From Streptomyces cavernae (lineage in GTDB: Bacteria; Actinomycetota; Actinomycetes; Streptomycetales; Streptomycetaceae): DNA of 64,000 bases. Shown here piece after piece: positions 24,464-32,570 of the stretch. A program made the position numbers and the translations under genes. The notes below the pieces were generated by a model. That model was not told the origin of the DNA, did no database searches, and saw only the letters and a list, made by a program, of their open reading frames with translations. The stretch's first letter is position 1. Each line of letters starts with the position of its first letter. The stretch spans positions 310,001 through 374,000 of the forward strand of contig NZ_RPDJ01000001.1 in NCBI RefSeq assembly GCF_004023625.1. Reading direction: 5' to 3'.

Positions 24464-25663
24464 ATGACCGACCAGCTGACCACCGCCGCCACCGACGGCC
24501 TGCACGTCAGCGAAGAGTTTGGCCCCCTGCTCGCCCGACTGGACGCCATCGGACCGCTGATTCGCCAGGAGGCGGAGTCGGCAGAGGCGGCCGGCCGGCT
24601 CACCCCGGCCGTCGTCCAGGCCCTGGAAGACAGCGGCGTCTTCCGGATCGGCATTCCCCGGTCGCTCGGCGGCTACGAACTGACACCCAGCCAGGCCATC
24701 CAGAGCGTCGAGAAGATCAGTCACGAGGACGCGTCCACCGGCTGGATCGTGCACTCGGTCTACGTTTGCTCCGGCACCACGGCCGCGTACGTCGGCAAGG
24801 AGGCCGCCCAGAAACTGTACGGTGACGGCCGCGTCACCCTGGTCGCGGGCCAGGGCACCCGCCCGGGCACCGCCGTCCGGGTGGACGGCGGCTACCGGCT
24901 GACCGGATCGTGGTCCTTCGCCTCCGGGATGCACCATGCCGACTATCTCCACAGCGCGGCGGTGGTCGAGCAGACGGGCAGGCCGGTCCTCCTCATCCAC
25001 CCCAAGGAACAGGCCACCCTGCTCGACAACTGGGACGTCATGGGCCTGCGCGCCACCGGCAGCATCGACTACCGCGTCGACGACGCCTTCGTGCCGGACG
25101 AGTACGCGTACGACATCACGACCACCGAACCCGTCAACGGCGGGGCGCTGTACCGGGTCGGCGTCTGGAACATCGCCAGCATCGCCCTCACCGGCTGGGC
25201 CCTCGGAGTCGGCCGCCGCGCCCTGGACGAGCTGGGCGGCGTCGCCCGCCGCAAGTCCGGCGCCCCGGCCGCGACCGTCGACACCGCCGAGTTCCACGCC
25301 GACTACGCCCGCGCCGAGATCGCCCTGCGCTCCGCCCGTGCCTGGGCCCTGGAGGTCTGGGCCGGCATCGAGGCCACAATCGACTCGGGCGCCCCGCTCA
25401 GCACCGAAGAAGAGACCCTCGCCCGGCTGGCCCTGAACAACGCCACCCGGACCGGGCAGAGCGTGTGCGCGACCGCGTACAAGTGGGCCGGTACCGCGGC
25501 CCTGCGCGACGGCGACCTCCAGAGGTTCTTCCGAGACATGCACGCCGGCGCCCAGCACGTCACCTCGGGCCCCGTCGTCCTGCAGAATGCCGGCCGCCAC
25601 CTCGCCGGTCTGGCCCCCGCCGACGCGCGCTGGGTCTTCGGCGACCTGTCCGCACCCAACTGA
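24464..25663 (+). CDS. Flavin-dependent monooxygenase of acyl-CoA dehydrogenase fold (group D)
   Basis: A 399-residue protein of the DszC/HpaB/HsaA-type oxygenase family. Its domains are an N-terminal helical part (LLARLDAIGPLIRQEAESAE, FRIGIPRSLGGYELTPSQAI), a beta domain (YRLTGSWSFASGMHHADYLH, DNWDVMGLRATGSIDYRVDD) and the C-terminal four-helix Acyl-CoA_dh_2 domain (RTGQSVCATAYKWAGTAAL, HVTSGPVVLQNAGRHLAG). Such enzymes take reduced flavin from a separate reductase and hydroxylate phenols, amines or sulfur compounds. No reductase is adjacent. GGGAG precedes the ATG. Being followed by a methyltransferase and regulator, it may belong to a small tailoring group, but those are on the other strand. 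Confidence 0.85.
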   Translation: MTDQLTTAATDGLHVSEEFGPLLARLDAIGPLIRQEAESAEAAGRLTPAVVQALEDSGVFRIGIPRSLGGYELTPSQAIQSVEKISHEDASTGWIVHSVYVCSGTTAAYVGKEAAQKLYGDGRVTLVAGQGTRPGTAVRVDGGYRLTGSWSFASGMHHADYLHSAAVVEQTGRPVLLIHPKEQATLLDNWDVMGLRATGSIDYRVDDAFVPDEYAYDITTTEPVNGGALYRVGVWNIASIALTGWALGVGRRALDELGGVARRKSGAPAATVDTAEFHADYARAEIALRSARAWALEVWAGIEATIDSGAPLSTEEETLARLALNNATRTGQSVCATAYKWAGTAALRDGDLQRFFRDMHAGAQHVTSGPVVLQNAGRHLAGLAPADARWVFGDLSAPN

Positions 25664-25776
25664 ACCGAGGTGAGGGACCGCCGTCACCCGTCACCCCGGT
25701 GACGGGCGTCGAGGTGACCGAGGAACTGCGTCGGAGGCTGAGTACCTGACGGGGGAGGTCCCGGAGGAGCCCGCTT

Positions 25777-25873
25777 CTAGACGAGTCATTCCGATGTGAT
25801 TAGTGGTCATAAGCGATCAAGGACCGGATGACGGGCTGGCCGGTCTTGTGGTTGTGCCAGATGACTCGTCTAG
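25777..25873. mobile_element. 97-bp internally deleted IS982-type element
   Basis: Perfect 13-bp inverted repeats CTAGACGAGTCAT and ATGACTCGTCTAG bound a short piece that contains only the last 22 codons of a transposase. Both ends carry CTAG. The right-hand CTAG supplies the TAG stop codon of the methyltransferase gene that begins there on the minus strand. Confidence 0.6.
25800..25865 (-). pseudogene. C-terminal 21 residues of an IS982-family transposase
   Basis: Leftward reading gives VIWHNHKTGQPVIRSLIAYD then H and a TAA stop. The W-H-N-x-K-T-G-x-P-V-x-R-S-L-x-AYDH ending is characteristic of Streptomyces IS982-type transposases as I remember them. The rest of the gene is missing. Confidence 0.6.
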
Positions 25874-26661
25874 CGCTGGCCCCAGTACAGGCGGCAGGTC
25901 TGCGGGATGCGGTACGACCCGTCCGCGGCACGGTGCGGGGACAGGCGCTCGAAGATCTGTTCCTGCACCTTCTTGGTCTCGTCGTCGTCCAGCGTGGCGA
26001 CGGCGGCGCCGAACGGGGGAGCGGCCAGCGTCTCCAGAACGGCGTCGAAGTCGGGCAGCGTGTACGACCACGCGAACAGCTCGGTGTCGATCGAAGCCAT
26101 CCCCGCGTCCCGGAGCCACTGCTCCCTACGGGCGTCCGACGAGACCACGTCGAAGATTCCGAGATCCGGAATCTCGTCGGCCACCGAGGACTCCTTGAGG
26201 ACCGTGAAGAACACATGGATCGCCGTGTTCAGTTCCGACCGGTCCCAGACCGCCATGGCGTAGTGCCCGCCGGGCCGCAGGACGCGGGCCGCCTCCGCCG
26301 CGGTGTCGTGGACGCTGAGGAAACCGAAGCGCGAGACCAGGACGTCCACCTCGCCGGTGCCGACGGCGAGGTCCTCCATCTGCATGACCTTGAACTCCGT
26401 ACCGGTCAGGCCATCGCGCTGCGCCTTCGCACGGGCCATCTCGATCATCGGCTCAGAGGCGTCGACACCCAGGAGACGGGTGTCGGGGAACGCGGACTTG
26501 ATGGTGAAGCCCGGTTCACCGGTGCCACATCCGAGATCGAGCACCAGAGCGCCCGGGGGCAGCGTCGGAAGGCATCGTGCAATCGCGTCCGACACCGGCT
26601 GCGGCATGCTGTTGAGGCGGTCCCACTCGCGGGCCGCTCGGTCGTAGTCAGGCTGGGACAT
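25870..26661 (-). CDS. Class I SAM-dependent methyltransferase
   Basis: A 263-residue methyltransferase. Motif I is LVLDLGCGTGEPGF, motif II LLGVDASEPMIEMARAKA, motif III region MQMEDLAVGTGEVDVLVSRF and the post-motif ARVLRPGGHYAMAVW. It resembles the ubiquinone/menaquinone or small-molecule methyltransferase branch (Methyltransf_11/25). GAGGA lies five bases before the ATG; the much longer in-frame extension to 28005 is non-coding. It is divergent from an AraC regulator across a region with twin direct repeats. Its TAG stop lies in the end of a small IS-derived element, so its natural C-terminus may have been clipped slightly. Confidence 0.87.
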   Translation of the reverse strand: MSQPDYDRAAREWDRLNSMPQPVSDAIARCLPTLPPGALVLDLGCGTGEPGFTIKSAFPDTRLLGVDASEPMIEMARAKAQRDGLTGTEFKVMQMEDLAVGTGEVDVLVSRFGFLSVHDTAAEAARVLRPGGHYAMAVWDRSELNTAIHVFFTVLKESSVADEIPDLGIFDVVSSDARREQWLRDAGMASIDTELFAWSYTLPDFDAVLETLAAPPFGAAVATLDDDETKKVQEQIFERLSPHRAADGSYRIPQTCRLYWGQR

Positions 26662-26868
26662 GGCATTCCTCGGGAGTCGCGGTCCAGGGGACCGGGTGTG
26701 ACGGTCGGCGTGGCACCGGCCGGGGCCGGCACTTGTCGCGATCGACGACGGCCGGCCAGTTCCGCACCGCGTCCGCGCCTGCTCCGCTGTTCGGCAGGGG
26801 CGCAGGGGATACGCGGGCCCGTAATCGATCACGACATCGACCCAATCACCGGCCGTGCGCGCGGGACT

Positions 26869-26898
26869 ATACGAGAGCTCCACCAATCCATACGAGAG
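26869..26898. promoter_or_regulatory. Twin direct repeats, likely AraC-family binding site
   Basis: ATACGAGAG occurs at 26869-26877 and again at 26890-26898, 21 bp apart, which is two helical turns. That arrangement is typical for AraC-family proteins, and the AraC gene starts 43 bp downstream. The rest of the 26662-26940 gap shows nothing else. Confidence 0.5.
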
Positions 26899-26940
26899 CG
26901 TGCGCCGGAGCCCGCGAGCAATCCTCGTTAGCATGCGCCC

Positions 26941-27873
26941 ATGGACTTGGTGAGCGAAGTGATCCGCACTGTCCGGGTCGGCACCGCCGGCGCTCGCCTG
27001 ATCAGGCAGCCGAGCTCCCGGGGAATCCGATTCCCCGACTTCGACGGCAGTGGGTTCCATGTCGTCGTGCGAGGCACGTGCTGGCTGATCACCGAGGACG
27101 AGGAGCCGGTCGCCCTGGGGCCGGGCGACGTCGTGCTCACCTCGTCCGGCGCCGCGCACGGCTTCAGTCACGTCCCGTGCGCGCTGAAAGACCTGCCACC
27201 CGTGGTGATGGGCCCGGCACCATCGGCACCGGGGCCTTTCGACTTCGAGTTCCTCTGCGGCGCCTATCTGCTCGAACACGGCCGCGCGCCGCAGTACCTC
27301 CGGGTGTTGCCCGACCTCATCACGGTGTCGCCGGACTACGACCGCTACCCCCACATGCGGGCGCTGGTCGACCTCCTCTGCGCGGATGTGTCCGGGACGC
27401 AGATGGGTACCGGGGCGACACTGCCCGCGCTGCTGGACCTGATCCTGGTCAACGTGCTGCGGCAGTGGCGCGAACAGCACGGTGCGGCCGGGTGGCCGAC
27501 GACCGACGACCCGGCGATCGCCGCAGCCCTGCGCGAGATCCACGAGAACCCACGGCAGCAGTGGACGACGGAGCGGCTGAGTCGAGCCGTGGGGATGACC
27601 CGCGCGGCGTTCACCAGGCGCTTCACCACCGTGGTGGGTCAGCCGCCGATGAGTTACCTGATCAGCTGGCGGCTGGGGCTCGGTGCCCGGCTGCTCCGCG
27701 AGACCGACGCCACGTTGGCGACCATCGCCCGCGAGATCGGCTACTCGACCGAGTTCGCCTTCTCGGCCGCGTTCCGCCGTGAGTACGGCATCTCGCCGAG
27801 CCGCTTCCGCCGCGCACCTACAGCCGCTTGCGCCTCGGATGACGCCTTGGCTGAACGTGCGCGTGCTCGGTGA
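26941..27873 (+). CDS. AraC-family regulator with N-terminal cupin domain
   Basis: A 310-residue regulator. The N-terminal two-thirds is a cupin_6 ligand domain (FDGSGFHVVVRGTCWLITED, ALGPGDVVLTSSGAAHGFSH). The C-terminal 100 residues contain the paired AraC helix-turn-helices: TTERLSRAVGMTRAAFTRRF with VVGQPPMSYLISWRL, and ATLATIAREIGYSTEFAFSA with FRREYGISPSRFRR. Members of this branch control small redox enzymes and methyltransferases. It is divergent from the methyltransferase gene and is the obvious candidate to control it and itself through the twin repeats. Downstream DNA (27874-28096) is non-coding and borders transposase relics. Confidence 0.9.
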   Translation: MDLVSEVIRTVRVGTAGARLIRQPSSRGIRFPDFDGSGFHVVVRGTCWLITEDEEPVALGPGDVVLTSSGAAHGFSHVPCALKDLPPVVMGPAPSAPGPFDFEFLCGAYLLEHGRAPQYLRVLPDLITVSPDYDRYPHMRALVDLLCADVSGTQMGTGATLPALLDLILVNVLRQWREQHGAAGWPTTDDPAIAAALREIHENPRQQWTTERLSRAVGMTRAAFTRRFTTVVGQPPMSYLISWRLGLGARLLRETDATLATIAREIGYSTEFAFSAAFRREYGISPSRFRRAPTAACASDDALAERARAR

Positions 27874-28096
27874 CCTGGTGCGAGGGCGAGTGATGAGCGC
27901 GGGTCCGCCCCTTTTACCCGTTCCGTTCGACCGGCTGCGGCTACCCCCGGTGATCACGATGGTCCTGCCGTCGTACCTCGGGCCTTCCCCCAAGAAGGTG
28001 GGCACGCGGTTACTGACTCCGGCTCATTAGGGTGAAGCTGAGGGAAGTCCCTGCTTCGCCTGGTGCGGTGGCTGTATCCGTGGTGTGTGAGGTATA

Positions 28097-28273
28097 GCGA
28101 ATGCTGCCCTCTACCGCATCGTGACGACCCGCATACGCTGGGACGAACGCACGCAGAAGTACCTGCAGGGACGCACCGCTGAGGGCATGTCCAAGCGCGA
28201 GATCATCAGGTGTCTCAGGCGGTACGTCGCCCGCGAGCTCTACGGCCACATCCAACCTTCTTCTGCGGCTTGA
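28097..28273 (+). pseudogene. C-terminal fragment of an IS110-family transposase
   Basis: ANAALYRIVTTRIRWDERTQ then KYLQGRTAEGMSKREIIRCL and RRYVARELYGHIQP matches the C-terminal end of IS110/IS117-like transposases, where this helix-rich tail follows the serine-containing Transposase_20 domain. A stop codon precedes the fragment, so it cannot be expressed as a transposase. It is joined directly to an IS630 relic. Confidence 0.65.
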
Positions 28274-28279
28274 CGAAAC

Positions 28280-28593
28280 ATAGGGGCTTCTACGGCACCC
28301 ACAAGACGCCCGCGATCAGGACATGGCTGGCCAAGCACCCACGGTTTCATATGCACTTCACCCCGACCGGCTCCTCCTGGATCAACCAGGTCGAGCCGTG
28401 GTTCGGCTTCCTGGCCGACCAGATGATCCGTCGTGGCGCACACAAGAACGTTCAGGCCCTTGAAGCCGACATCCGCCGCTGGGTCAAGGACTGGAACGCA
28501 GACCCCAAGCCGTTCATCTGGACCAAGACCGCTGAAGAGATCCTCGAATCCCTCGCCCACTTCTGCCGACGGATTTCAGGCGCAGGACACTAG
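28280..28593 (+). pseudogene. C-terminal fragment of an IS630-family transposase
   Basis: About 105 codons hold the DDE_3 end of an IS630 transposase: HMHFTPTGSSWINQVEPWFG, the final part of the catalytic domain with the conserved N-x-V-E-x-W-F, then LEADIRRWVKDWNADPKPFI and WTKTAEEILESLAHF. The first two catalytic aspartates are absent. Its stop shares a CTAG with the stop of the convergent binding-protein gene, marking the old element end. Confidence 0.75.
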
Positions 28594-30068
28594 CGACCTT
28601 CCGGCGGTTTGCCGCCGGCCGCCGATGCCTCCACGAACTCCGACCTGCCCCGCTCGTCCAGGCGCAGGATCGGCACCGCCTTGTTGACGGGGTTGCCGTT
28701 CTCCCGGAAGGAGATGAAGCCGCTCGCACCCGCCACCCGCAGGCTGCCTTCCATCTGGTGGAACATCCGGCCCACCGCGTCGCCGGTCACCTCTCCCTGC
28801 CAGCGGGCCGCCATCTGGACGCCCTGGGCCGCGGTGATGACCGCGTCGTGCGCCATGATGGCCTGGCCGTCGTGGCGCGGGTCGTTGGGGAACCACCGGT
28901 CCAGTTCGCCGCCGTTCTGGAAGTACTGCGCCGAGAGGTCGGAGACGGCGTCGGGCTCCTTCTGCCACATGTCCGGATGGGCCAGGCCCGTGTAGTAGAC
29001 CTGCACCTTCGTCTTCGCGGCGCGCGCCAGCTCCTGGGCCGTGAGGTTGGTGGTGTCGTCTCCGGCGATCACGGTGAAGGTGCGCTCCTGGCAGGAGCGG
29101 TTGGCGATGGCGTACAGGAAGTGGGTGAGGTGCCGCCCGCGGCCCGCGAAGTAGACGACCTGCGGTTTCTGTTCGCAGAGCTGACTCCGCATGTAGAGCA
29201 GCTCGTTCTTCCAGGCGCTGCTGATCGAGGAGTCGAACGTCATGGTCTCGGCCACCAGCCGGTGCCCTTTGTCCGGGAAGACCTTGCTGAAGGCGGTGCC
29301 GAGCGTCCGGGCGTAGAGGTTGCCCTTGGCGGTGTCCTGGACCACCACGGCCGAGGTGATCTTCTTCCGCTTCAGATAGGCGGAGGCGGCGTACGCCTCG
29401 TCCTCGTTGGTCGGCGCGACCCGTACGAACCCGGCTATGTCCTTTATGTTGGTGGCCGTCATCGTGCTGGCGACCATCGCGATGCCGTGCTGGGAGAGGC
29501 GGCGGATCGCGGCCAGGTTGTCGTCGGTGCTCGGACCCAGTCCGGTGACAGCCACCAGCCGGTCCTGGGAAGTCTTCCGCTTGATCAACTCGTCCACGGT
29601 GTACCGCCATTGCCCGGAGCTGCTTCCCGTGTTGGCGATGAGCAACCGGATCTTCGGGGAGGCCGACAGGTCTCCGTTGTTGTGGCGGTACTGAGCCAGA
29701 TAGGCCCCCTCCAGCTCGTGCCGGACCGATTCCTCGGAGTTGCTGTCGTCGTCGGTGAGGGTGAAGGAGGTCATGTAGGCGACGCTGACGTAGGGTTCGT
29801 CCCCGTCGGCCACGCGGTCGTTCTCTTTCTTGATCTTCTTTCGGACCGAGTCGAGGTGCTTCGCGAAGGCGTATCCGCCGTCGGTGACCCCCACGCACTC
29901 GTCGGCCTCGCCCCGTTCGACCACGCCGTCGGCGCAGTGTGCCCGCCACTGGCCGATCCAGCCGGCTCCGTACGGCACCGCCACCGCGAGCGCGGCGACG
30001 ACGATCAGGCCTACGACGACCCGGCGCACGATGTGCAGGGGCCATTCGATTCTCGGAATGCGGCTCAT
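28590..30068 (-). CDS. Membrane-anchored type 1 periplasmic-binding-like protein
   Basis: A 492-residue protein with a short basic N-terminus, one transmembrane helix (VRRVVVGLIVVAALAVAVPY) and an extracytoplasmic part built like the two-lobed Leu/Ile/Val-binding (PBP type 1) fold: YVSVAYMTSFTLTDDDSNSE, LVAVTGLGPSTDDNLAAIRR, GIAMVASTMTATNI, KRKKITSAVVVQDTAKGN, QVVYFAGRGRHLTHFL and AIMAHDAVITAAQGVQMAAR. There is no lipobox and no ABC permease or ATPase near it. It follows a P-loop-like gene by 57 bp on the same strand, so it looks like the sensor half of a two-gene module rather than a transport component. Its TAG stop lies in a CTAG shared with an IS630 relic. Confidence 0.8.
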   Translation of the reverse strand: MSRIPRIEWPLHIVRRVVVGLIVVAALAVAVPYGAGWIGQWRAHCADGVVERGEADECVGVTDGGYAFAKHLDSVRKKIKKENDRVADGDEPYVSVAYMTSFTLTDDDSNSEESVRHELEGAYLAQYRHNNGDLSASPKIRLLIANTGSSSGQWRYTVDELIKRKTSQDRLVAVTGLGPSTDDNLAAIRRLSQHGIAMVASTMTATNIKDIAGFVRVAPTNEDEAYAASAYLKRKKITSAVVVQDTAKGNLYARTLGTAFSKVFPDKGHRLVAETMTFDSSISSAWKNELLYMRSQLCEQKPQVVYFAGRGRHLTHFLYAIANRSCQERTFTVIAGDDTTNLTAQELARAAKTKVQVYYTGLAHPDMWQKEPDAVSDLSAQYFQNGGELDRWFPNDPRHDGQAIMAHDAVITAAQGVQMAARWQGEVTGDAVGRMFHQMEGSLRVAGASGFISFRENGNPVNKAVPILRLDERGRSEFVEASAAGGKPPEGR

Positions 30069-30125
30069 GACCGGCTCGTTCCTCTCATCCCGCCCTCGCC
30101 ACCGTCCGCACTCTCCGACACCGCC

Positions 30126-32111
30126 TCAGCCCTCGCTCTCCGTCGTCTGCGGGTGACGCCAGTGCCGGTAGCGTTCCGCCTCGTTGAACAACGCCACGAT
30201 GTCGTTCCTCCGCAACTGGGACAGTTGGGTGAACCCGTCGGCGATCAGGTCGTTCAGCCGCATGGCCGGGTCGGCCAGCGGATCGCTCCACACCCAGCGC
30301 GCCGCGACCAGGCCCCGTATCGCCGAGGCGGCGTCGACCGCCTGGTCCGGCCGGAGCGGGGCGAGGCCGGCGAGCAGTTCCAGCGGGCCGCCGTGGGACG
30401 GGAGCCGGTTGGGGGCGCTGGTGATCAGGCTGAACTCGCTGATCCACTGCGGTGTGGGCACCGCGGGGAAGCGCAGCAGCAGATGGTCCGTGACCTCGTC
30501 GATGCAGCCCATCGCCAGCCGGTGGTACATGGCCTGGACCGGCTGACGCTCGGTCCTGAAATGCTCGGCCAGCAGTTCGTGCACCGTGTCCCAGTCGCCC
30601 GGGCGCCGTCCCAGCTCCCACAGCAGCAGCCTGCGCAGCCACGGATGGAGGGTGGGCGTGATCGTGCCCGGGCTCAGCAGCCACCGAGCGCGGATCTCCC
30701 CGAACAGGGTCTCCCCGGACGAGAGCACCCGAGTGCCGACGGACAGGTCACGTGCGGCGGCGCACTCCGCGAGGGCGCCCCGGGCGACGGGGTCGAAGCC
30801 ACGCAGCAGATGGCCGAGGGCGGCGTCCACGAGCGTCCGGGTGTCCTCGCCGACGCGCAGGGTCTGGTCGGGCAGCGTGCGCAGCCAGCGGTCCTGCCCG
30901 GGGCCGTCCTCCGCGGGGGCCGTGGACTGCTGGAGCACGTCGAGCACCTGACGCACCGCGCGCGGCAGTCCGCCGGTCAGCCGGTGCACGAAGGGCGTCA
31001 GACGAGTGAAGGGGGCGAGCTCGGGGTTGCCACCCAGTTCGAGGTCGATCCGGATGCGGACCTCGTCGAGGTTGAGGTCGCGCAGCCGCAGCGGATACCA
31101 CCAGGTGTCGTCGCTGTCGCGGGTGGGCCGGTGCTCGTGCCAGTCCTGCAGGGATGCCCGGTCGGGGCCGCGTAACCGCCAGGGCCAGGCGTCACCGGTC
31201 GCCGGTCCCCAGCGGGGCAGCCAGCGGTTGGAGCTGGCGACGACTGTCAGCGGATCGCAGTCCGTGCCCGTCACCACCGCGTCGTCGTGCCGGGCCCGGA
31301 TCAGGTGGTCGAGGAAGCGACGGCCGTACTCCGTATGGGAGTTGTCGAGGAGCAGCAGATACGAGCGCGGCATGAAGGCACGGGCGGTGTTGCGTCTGAG
31401 ATCCTCCAGGAACGCCGAGAACAGCACCCGGTCCAGCCGCTCCTGCTGCTCGTCGCCTTCGTGCCGCCAGAGGTTGAGCTCCACCAGGGCTTCCCACTGG
31501 TCCTGGCTGCGGGTGAGCGGATGACTGCCGTACCAGGCGGCGCTCGCACTGTACTTGCCGCCGAAGACACGGCCCGGCAGTCTGCGGCGACCGCGCCGCA
31601 GGGCGTCCTGGAGGAGCGCGAGCGCCATGGTCGAGAAGCCGTCAGGTGCGCCGACCGCACCGGAGGCCACCTCGAAGAACGCGGCGAGGTAGTCGCCGTA
31701 CCGCTCCTCACTGCGCTCCTGGAAGGCGTCCAGCTGGCGCTGGATCGCACGCCGTCCCTCGGCGAGGCTGTTCATCCGCAGCAACTGGTCGGAGGCGAGC
31801 AGCCCCAGGGTGAGCAGCGGGAAGTGGGAGCGGCCGTAGCGGGGCAGTTTGCGCTCGAGCTGGCGGGCGAGGAGGGCCAGCGCGTAACGGGGCAACAGGG
31901 ACTGTGAGCCGCCCAAATTGACGTAGGCGAAGGGGTGTTCGGGGCCGAAGTGCTCCATGAGCATGCTGTGCGCCTCGCTGGCACCGCTGCCTCGCGGGCC
32001 CAGCAGCATGACGACGGGACGCTCCGCCGTCGGAGGCTCCTTCAGGCAGGCCTGGACGAGCGAGATGATCCCGCTGCGCCCCCGCAGGCCCACGCCACTC
32101 CCGGGCTGCAT
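30126..32111 (-). CDS. STAND-like protein with degenerate Walker A motif
   Basis: A 661-residue soluble protein. LRGRSGIISLVQACLKEPP leads into VVMLLGPRGSGASEAHSML, where a P-loop would be; the usual GK[ST] is GAS, so the catalytic lysine is missing. A Walker-B-like strand, SYLLLLDNSHTEYGRRFLDH, lies near residue 245, followed by VVTGTDCDPLTVVASSNRWL (sensor-like) and a winged-helix and helical region (LTPFVHRLTGGLPRAVRQVL, LLRGFDPVARGALAECAAAR). Layout is that of an AAA/STAND protein, but I cannot assign a named clade. The ATG at 32111 follows GGAGG; an adjacent GTG is possible. It heads an apparent two-gene operon with the PBP-like protein. Confidence 0.7.
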   Translation of the reverse strand: MQPGSGVGLRGRSGIISLVQACLKEPPTAERPVVMLLGPRGSGASEAHSMLMEHFGPEHPFAYVNLGGSQSLLPRYALALLARQLERKLPRYGRSHFPLLTLGLLASDQLLRMNSLAEGRRAIQRQLDAFQERSEERYGDYLAAFFEVASGAVGAPDGFSTMALALLQDALRRGRRRLPGRVFGGKYSASAAWYGSHPLTRSQDQWEALVELNLWRHEGDEQQERLDRVLFSAFLEDLRRNTARAFMPRSYLLLLDNSHTEYGRRFLDHLIRARHDDAVVTGTDCDPLTVVASSNRWLPRWGPATGDAWPWRLRGPDRASLQDWHEHRPTRDSDDTWWYPLRLRDLNLDEVRIRIDLELGGNPELAPFTRLTPFVHRLTGGLPRAVRQVLDVLQQSTAPAEDGPGQDRWLRTLPDQTLRVGEDTRTLVDAALGHLLRGFDPVARGALAECAAARDLSVGTRVLSSGETLFGEIRARWLLSPGTITPTLHPWLRRLLLWELGRRPGDWDTVHELLAEHFRTERQPVQAMYHRLAMGCIDEVTDHLLLRFPAVPTPQWISEFSLITSAPNRLPSHGGPLELLAGLAPLRPDQAVDAASAIRGLVAARWVWSDPLADPAMRLNDLIADGFTQLSQLRRNDIVALFNEAERYRHWRHPQTTESEG

Positions 32112-32350
32112 CACGTTACGCCGGCCTCCCCCGCGTTCCCCCGCCTCGGTGATGAGTCCGTTCTCAGTGGGAAGAGGATGCCACCCTTGACGCCCGGTCA
32201 TGCAGGTTCCGGCCAGCGTTATGCAAGTGTGAGTCGACGGGGCCAGGCAGGACCAGGGGCCTCGCACGGGGTGGCCGTGCGGCGGGGGTGACTCGTTGCG
32301 ATGCGTTTCGGAGGCGTCCCGGGTCCACGCGTACAAGGGGCTGCTTCAAG

Positions 32351-32375
32351 CTCCCCGGCGCTCGGCGCCGGGGAG
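32351..32375. terminator. Perfect GC hairpin in the divergent gap
   Basis: CTCCCCGGCGC-TCG-GCGCCGGGGAG, an 11-bp stem with a three-base loop. It is oddly placed, because the genes on both sides are transcribed away from it; it may be a relic or shield the two promoters. Nothing else in 32112-32570 looks coding. Confidence 0.45.
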
Positions 32376-32452
32376 GCACTCGTGCCGGACCGAGGCGGTC
32401 TTGCCGTATCCCTTGCAAAGGTCCGTACCAACTGCTAATTCCCTATCTGTTA

Positions 32453-32463
32453 GGAAAGTTTCC
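32453..32463. promoter_or_regulatory. GGAAAGTTTCC palindrome upstream of the GH5 gene
   Basis: TTAGGAAAGTTTCC, containing the 11-bp palindrome, lies about 110 bp upstream of the cellulase start. Similar GGAAA-x-TTTCC boxes with TTAGG flanks are common before Streptomyces secreted polysaccharide hydrolases, so this is a probable promoter-operator element. Confidence 0.45.
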
Positions 32464-32570
32464 TTCCAGCTGGGTCGCGCGTCCAGGCACGGCCCCCGAC
32501 CGGCACTCGTCGACGTTCATGCGCCATTCCATGCGCCATTCATCTCCCAACGACCGCCAGGAGATCCCCC

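Noticed and set aside
25870..28005. A 711-residue protein ending in the methyltransferase
   Set aside because: The frame upstream of 26661 is antisense to the AraC gene; the methyltransferase has its own ATG and ribosome site.
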